Under the pieces are notes generated by a model that was not told the origin of the DNA, ran no database searches, and saw only the letters and a list, made by a program, of their open reading frames with translations. The translations under genes and the position numbers were made by a program. From NCBI GenBank assembly GCA_029339505.1, contig JAQISU010000179.1:11331001-11395000 (forward strand): 64,000 bases of DNA. Direction: 5' to 3'. Source of the DNA: Unio delphinus. Taxonomy: Eukaryota; Mollusca; Bivalvia; Unionida; Unionidae. Below are positions 57,475 through 64,000 of this stretch, in pieces; within the stretch, counting starts at the first letter, position 1, and every line of letters begins with the position of its first letter.

Positions 57475-59037
57475 AAACCTTTTAAACAAAAATTAAATTG
57501 TTATTTATTTGTCAAAAACTATATCATTAAAAGTTATAGATAGTAAATAAATAATATAATGTTGGCAAATAATTTTGATACTTCAATAATTTTCCCTTTC
57601 ACTCTGTATGTATTACTACAATTCATATCAGGTGTGTTGAATAAAGTACAACCTAGTGACATCATTACATGAATTGTGCTATTAATTGGAAAAATAATTT
57701 GTATCAAAATCACATGCCATGTATAGTCAAATGTGTGCTAAAATTGGTGTTAAACCCTACAAAAGCAACATAGAATATCACTGAACTGCCAACATTTTGA
57801 ACACGCACGTTACTGGTCATGTGATCAAATGATCACTACTAGAAGTAGTCTCTTTAAACATTTTACAGATTTGCAGATTTACAGATATATAACAATTAAG
57901 GGGCAGCTTTTCATGTTTTTATTGGTGATTTACTTTGAAGATAAACAGTGTACAACATCACTCAAACTCAGTTTTACATAATAACTTGATTAATCTGTGT
58001 TTAAAGTATTAGGTGGTGCAATGTGATTTAAAGACTGAGGCAGCCTTTTTACCAAATATGAAATTATTTCCAACATTAACTTGGTCACATGTACAGTTTT
58101 TCAAAATACATGTACTCACAACCTGTAAAGGAATCTAGGTGAGTGTTAACAATAAAAATCCCCAAAATTCCTGATTTTAAATCCTAGAGAGGATTATCCC
58201 ACAAAGAATCAAGAAAAGTTTTCTGACAAAAAGAAACAATTGTCATCCCATATACAACATTATAAATTTAAAAAAAAAGAATTAAGACCTTGTGCTGTGC
58301 CATTTCTTTAGTCAGGGTCATATTTTTAATAGTAATATTTTTATAATAAGAAATAGTAATGTTTTTAATACTCGTAGTGCTTAGTTGTTGAGAGGGTTTA
58401 GCACTGCACAGTTACTTGACTACACAGTGTGTCTTTATTCCTGTTTGATACCCAACTTGTATCATAGGCATATTTGTAATAAGTGACACTAAAATTGCAT
58501 GGAACTTGCATTCCTAGAGGCCACCCACCCATCATCAGGCAAAAGTCAGCACCAAAAAAAAATTCCCCCTCTTTCCACCTACCCAGTTTTCAGGAATAAA
58601 AATAAGAGAGTCATAGTATGGGAGTGGTCCCCCATTTTGAATTTCAAAACAACATACAGCATAAACAATGTGTAAATAAATGAACCACACACAAAAACCC
58701 TATTCAATGCATATGATCAAATAATGGGGACTAATTTAACTTTAATCTTGAACCTATCATAATGTCATTATCTTGGATTCTTTCTATATTTTAACTTGGT
58801 TGTTTATACATTTTTTTTACCTTCATTTGCATTGTGTCACATACCTGCCATCCCCCCCAGACAGTGTTGGGGTTTATTTGGGGCTTAATGAGAGCTTTGA
58901 GGTTTCATTTGGGGTCAGTTAATGTGATTATGATAATCAGCTGTATAAACTGCCCTGAGGTGATAGATATCCATGAGCATTAAGCATTACTGTTTACTAT
59001 TTATACAGGTTGCAGGCATATATCATGTTTTCAAGAA

Positions 59038-59105
<68 letters not shown>

Positions 59106-60026
59106 ATTTTGCTGAAAATTTGTTTTATGAGAGATGACATTGTTATGTGGTTTTGGGAGTGACGACTTGTTCTGTCATGGATAGTTAGAGGGAAAAAAGG
59201 AAAAGCAACTCCTTAAAAGGAAATGGCTTGATATGTCCATATGGTTACATTGTGTTAAACATTTTAATAATCATGCAAGAAACGGCCTTTTTGCATGGAA
59301 ATATCATTACTAAATAATGCTATGAATCAAAATATTGATCAATGAAAATTTCAGTGAAAGGAATGCCTGCCATCATCTGTTTAAAACCAAAAGAGTCGAT
59401 CAACTCTCACATTGATGCTAGCAATGTTATACACATAAAGCTAATGAGATGTTTACACATTTGCTAAGCTGGCATTGTTTTAACAACTGTTGAGAATCAC
59501 AGACTTTAACAGATTAGTTATATGAAAGTTACTGACCTAACAATGCTCTCATGTATATTAACTTTATTTCTTTTTAAAACTGCACCTTATAGACATTAAT
59601 TTTATCTTTTGATTTGTGGATTGTTTTTAAAATTGGGATGTGCTACATTTAAAAATGCAGGTTCTAATAAAATAATGTTGTTTCTGATTGTTGTTTGTTC
59701 AGTATATACATGTTCATCTTGTTGGATTTATGAAGAGAAATGAATTTATCCAATACTTCATGACATACAAGGAGAGGTCTTGACAGCGGATATTAAACAC
59801 CAGTTTTCTGTTGTCACCTATTTTGTCACAATAGCTTCCTACAAATTTCAGATATAATATTTTTTCAGCTAAAAACCTCGTCTTCATAGATAAGGAAGAG
59901 GCACTCTTGATGGCCAAGAAGTACAGCGGAGCTAGATTCAAAGTTTTCAAGAATCAAAAGGATGCTGTAGAATTTTCCAAGCTCTCTGCTGATGCAGTGT
60001 TTCCATCTCCCATTAAAACTCCACAG
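56719..60026 (+). CDS. ANKLE2: ANKLE2-like LEM-domain gene, 5' part (two exons)
   Basis: ANKLE2 is an ER/nuclear-envelope protein that helps control BAF phosphorylation during nuclear reassembly. Exons 56719-57052 and 59869-60026 join in phase (1) to give 164 residues. Residues about 4-47 form a LEM domain with the motif GVNVGPITQTTRSIFDKRLA. After an acidic, Lys/Glu-rich linker, NAYYGLCLP leads into exon 2 (LVFIDKEEALLMAKKYSGAR through FPSPIKTP), which matches the RNase H1 N-terminal/viroplasmin-like module downstream of LEM in ANKLE2. The ankyrin repeats expected further on are not seen before the window ends. The vertebrate protein has a membrane segment before LEM. None is encoded here, so either an upstream exon was missed or the invertebrate form starts at the LEM domain. 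Confidence 0.82.
57408..57468. repeat. TA microsatellite
   Basis: About 30 TA units in ANKLE2-like intron 1. Confidence 0.95.
57715..57775 (+). mobile_element. Diverged SINE tail
   Basis: GCCATGTATAGTC, GTGCTAAAATTGGTGTTAAA and CCCTACAAAA resemble the last 60 bp of the same SINE. In ANKLE2-like intron 1. Confidence 0.4.
57776..59038. other. ANKLE2-like intron 1 interior
   Basis: No further exon needed, because exons 1 and 2 join in phase. AT-rich, no family recognised. Confidence 0.6.
59039..59101. repeat. CT microsatellite
   Basis: About 31 CT units in ANKLE2-like intron 1. Confidence 0.95.
59869..60026 (+). CDS. ANKLE2: ANKLE2-like exon 2
   Basis: Residues 112-164. Acceptor TATTTTTTCAG, donor CCACAG|GTAAAA. 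YSGARFKVFKNQKDAVEFS and FPSPIKTP match ANKLE2 after the LEM domain. The intron that follows opens into a 2.7-kb minisatellite. Confidence 0.85.
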
Positions 60027-60349
60027 GTAAAAGCTTCAATGTAAAAAATCTTAGTTAGCATATCTTAGCAATATTCAGGTACTCTACATTGGCATGAAAC
60101 TGGAAATTGCAGGAATGTCAATGAAGATTATTACTGAAATTTTCAATTTTTAAAACTTTCAATTCAAAAATAGTTCAACTCACAGTGAGCTCAGTTATAA
60201 ATACTACTCTGTACAAATTATAAAGCCCTTACCATTTTAATTTTTACATGGGTTGATCAGAAAGCTCTATAACAAAAATGTTGCTTAATTGTTTACAATA
60301 ATTTGAGTAGTCCTTCGCAAGGTAACTAATGTTTGACATAATACTGTTT

Positions 60350-63045
60350 TTTTTAATCTTGTGGCCCATGTTGGACTTAATATACTTTTTTAGTGCTTGT
60401 GGCTCATGTTGGACTTAATACACTTTTTTTAATGCTTGTGGCCCATGTTGGACTTAATACATTTTTTTACATCTTGTAGCCCATGTTGGACTTAATACAC
60501 TTTTTTAATGTTTGTGGCCCATGTTGGACTTACATCTTGTGGCCCATATTGGACTTAATACGTTTTTTTAATGCTTGTGGCCCATGTTGGACTTGATACA
60601 TTTTTTTTTTACATCTTGTGGCCATGTTGGACTTAATACATTTTTTTATATCTTGTGGCCCATGTTGGACTTAATACATTTTTTTACATCTTGTAGCCCA
60701 TGTTGGACTTAATACACTTTTTTTTAATGCTTGTGGCCTATGTTGGACTTAATACATTTTTTTACATCTTGTAGCCCATGTTGGACTTAATACACTTTTT
60801 TAATGCTTGTGGCCAATGTTGGACTTCAGACACTATTTTGCATCTTGTGACCCATGTTGGACTTAATACGTTTTTTTACATCCTGTAGCCCATGTTGGAC
60901 TTTATACATTTTTTTTTTACATCTTGTGGCCCATGTTGGATTTAATACATTTTTTTTACATCTTGTAGCCCATGTTGGACTTAATACATTTTTTTTTACA
61001 TCTTGTAGCCCATGTTGGATTTAATACATTTTTTACATCTTGTGGCTCATGTTGGACTTAATACATTTTTTTACATCCTGTAGCCCATGTTGGACTTAAT
61101 ACATTTTTTTTGACATCTTGTAGCCCATGTTGGACTTAGTACATTTTTTTTACATCTTGTAGCCCATGTTGGACTTAATACATTTTTTTTACATCTTGTA
61201 ACACATGTTGGACTTAATACTTGTTTTACATCTTGTAGCCCATGTTGGACTTAATACATTTTTTTTTACATCTTGTGGCCCATGTTGGACTTAATACATT
61301 TTTTTAATGCTTGTGGCCAATTTTGGACTTCAGACACTATTTTGCATCTTGTGACCCATGTTGGACTTAATACATTTTTTTTACATCTTGTGGCCCATGT
61401 TGGATTTAATATATTTTTTTACATCTTGTGGCCCATGTTGGACTTAATACATTTTTTTTACATCTTGTGGCCCATGTTGGATTTAATATATTTTTTTACA
61501 TCTTGTAGCCTATGTTGGACTTAATACATTTTTTTTACATCTTGTGGCCATGTTGGACTAATACATTTTTTTTACATCTTGTGGCCCATGTTGGACTTAA
61601 TACATTTTTTTTTACATCTTGTAGCCCATGTTGGACTTAATACTTGTTTTACATCTTGTAGCCCATGTTGGACTTAATACTTTTTTTTTTTTTACATCTT
61701 GTGGCCCATGTTGGACTTCATACTTCTTTTACATCTTGTAGCCCATGTTGGACTTGATACATTTTTTTTATATCTTGTGGCTCATGTTGGACTTAATACT
61801 TGTTTTACATCTTGTAGCTCATGTTGGACTTAATACATTTTTTTACATCTTGTAGCCCCTGTTGGATTTAATACTTGTTTTACATCTTGTAGCCCATGTT
61901 GGACTTAATACACTTTTTTAATGCTTGTGGCCAATGTTGGACTTCAGACACTATTTTGCATCTTGTGACCCATGTTTGACTTAATACATTTTTTTTTACA
62001 TCTTGTGGCCCATGTTGGATTTAATATATCATCTTGTGGCCCATGTTGGACTTAATACATTTTTTTTACATCTTGTAGCCTATGTTGGACTTAATACATT
62101 TTTTTTACATCTTGTGGCCATGTTGGACTAATACATTTTTTTACATCTTGTGGCCCATGTTGGACTTAATACATTTTTTTTACATCTTGTAGCCCATGTT
62201 GGACTTAATACTTGTTTTACATCTTGTAGCCCATGTTGGACTTAATACATTTTTTTTACATCTTGTGGCCATGTTGGACTAATACATTTTTTTACATCTT
62301 GTGGCCCATGTTGGACTTAATACATTTTTTTTACATCTTGTAGCCCATGTTGGACTTAATACTTGTTTTACATCTTGTAGCCCATGTTGGACTTAATACA
62401 TTTTTTTTTTACATCTTGTGGCCCATGTTGGACTTCATACTTCTTTTACATCTTGTAGCCCATGTTGGACTTGATACATTTTTTTTACATCTTGTGGCTC
62501 ATGTTGGACTTAATACTTGTTTTACATCTTGTAGCCCATGTTGGACTTAATACACTTTTTTAATGCTTGTGGCCAGTGTTGGACTTCAGACACTATTTTA
62601 CATCTTGTGACCCATGTTGGACTTAATACATTTTTTTTACATCTTGTGGCCATGTTGGACTAATACATTTTTTTACATCTTGTGGCCCATGTTGGACTCA
62701 ATACATTTTTTTTACATCTTGTAGCCCATGTTGGACTTAATACTTGTTTTACATCTTGTAGCCCATTAAGGACTTAATACATTTTTTTTTTGCATCTTGT
62801 GGCCCATGTTGGACTTCATACTTCTTTTACATCTTGTAGCCCATGTTGGACTTGATACATTTTTTTTACATCTTGTGGCTCATGTTGGACTTAATACTTG
62901 TTTTACATCTTGTAGCCCATGTTGGACTTAATACACTTTTTTAATGCATGTGGCCCATGTTGGAATTATTAGACTTTTTTAATGGTTGTGGCCCATGTTG
63001 GACTTAATACACTTTTTTTTACATCTTGTGGCCCATGTTCTGTTC
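60350..63045. repeat. About 40-bp minisatellite, roughly 65-70 copies
   Basis: Unit core TTGTGGCCCATGTTGGACTT, then AATACATTTTTTT and ACATC. T-tract length varies (6 to 12). Variant subtypes recur in order: AATGCTTGTGGCCAATGTTG then CACTATTTTGCATCTTGTGA at about 60800, 61310, 61925 and 62570. In ANKLE2-like intron 2. Confidence 0.94.
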
Positions 63046-64000
63046 AGGTTACAGCTTTCAAAGAAGCCTGGGTGATTGTATTTCTTAGTTCTTTTCTCCT
63101 TTCATAATGGTTTCCTCATTTCAGATATTTCAAGTTTTGGAAAAAGCTAGACATTGCAAGCTAAATGTAGACTGTATGGTGGGTAATTTAGAGTTCTGGT
63201 GTCAAGATTTTGTAAAGTTTGCATTACAAACTTGCATTTGCTTGTGTAGGATTTATATTGGTGTAAAATGAAGCAACCTCTATGTCTATACTCAATAGTG
63301 TATTTACAAATTTGTTTGTTCCTAAAAAAACAAATATGAAATAATTTTGTTTTGTTCATCCTTTCTATCCATACCTCATTCTTCCTGATCATGTTTTAGC
63401 AACTGGTCCATTTATATTTGATTTTCCAGCCAGTATTCTGTACGACACACACGATTACCTGCATAGAAATTTCGTTGATCTATTTTGATCCTAAAAATTA
63501 ATCTTTATTAATTCGAGTGTTCTATGATTATTTATAAAATACAGTAGATTATCCTTTCTATAATTGTATTTGACAAAGTTTCTCAAATATGATTTAAACT
63601 AAACTAAAATCAGATATAAAAGAATTACTACATATGGATCATCAACGATCCATTTTTAGTTTCGCATTTCACTTTAAAGCAAATTGTAATGACAACACAT
63701 CACCTAAATTCATTCTTAATGAGGTTTTTTTCGGTGTCTTTCTTTGATTATACTGTTAGTTGATAAATTGGTCTTTGGTTTCCAACGACAGTCAAAGCCA
63801 GTTGCCATGATTGTTTAAACCCTGATATTGGTTTTGGCGAGCAATACTAGTTACAGTACTAGTTTTTCTTTATCATTAATCCATATCAATTACACTGCCA
63901 ATTTTTAATATCAAGTGGGTTAAGAACCACAGGAAATGATGCCCACTCCCTTCTCTGGATGTAAATAATGAATTTAGCTGTGTGCATTGTTTTCATTGCT
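63046..64000. other. ANKLE2-like intron 2 continued, no exon recognised
   Basis: A CATTTCAG|ATATTTCAAG acceptor at about 63124 opens 18 codons to a GTGGGT donor, but the peptide does not resemble ANKLE2. No ankyrin repeat found. Confidence 0.45.

Noticed and set aside
63125..63178. Possible third ANKLE2-like exon between an acceptor and a GTGGGT donor
   Set aside because: The 18-residue peptide does not resemble ANKLE2 and the donor is weak.

Overview
The window is AT-rich animal nuclear DNA. It has long introns with GT-AG exon borders, tRNA-headed SINEs, LINE fragments, a DIRS-type retrotransposon and many minisatellites. The SINE 3' ends (GCTGAAAAATGGCGTTAAACC type) and the overall repeat style suggest a mollusc, most likely a bivalve. 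That assignment is inference. No bacterial or viral gene organisation is present.

The main gene, on the minus strand from 49708 down to 3804, is an apparently complete voltage-sensing phosphatase (VSP/TPTE family). I could assemble 14 coding exons whose phases all join, giving a 554-residue protein. It has a four-helix voltage sensor with an S4 segment (R198, R201, R204, R207), a basic linker, a PTEN-like phosphatase with an intact CX5R loop (HCKGGKGRTG, C342/R348), and a C2 domain. Coding sequence is only 1,665 nt of about 45.9 kb. The introns hold nearly all the repeats: a 74-copy 50-bp array (intron 8), a 24-bp array (intron 4), a 31-bp array (intron 13), 74-bp and 23-bp arrays (intron 9), LINE, SINE, MITE-like and LTR insertions, and a 6.9-kb DIRS element with two older relatives. 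Two minisatellites (after exon 2 and after exon 12) contain copies of the gene's own 5' splice sites.

The second gene starts at 56719 on the plus strand, head-to-head with VSP. It is the 5' part of an ANKLE2-like gene: a LEM domain in exon 1 and a short conserved alpha/beta module in exon 2. The rest lies beyond the window or was not found. Its second intron holds a 2.7-kb array of about 40-bp units (60350-63045).

The DIRS element (32342-39215, minus) shows the diagnostic architecture: inverted termini plus an internal complementary region at 32613-32708 that joins the complements of both ends. Its Gag-like, RT, RNase H and tyrosine recombinase regions are recognisable but broken. The 7 kb between the two genes contains a small hairpin element with a 7-bp direct repeat, two LINE endonuclease fragments, a SINE tail, and two unrecognised minus-strand candidate coding regions. 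The first 3.8 kb, downstream of the VSP stop, is tandem repeat and unannotated AT-rich DNA.
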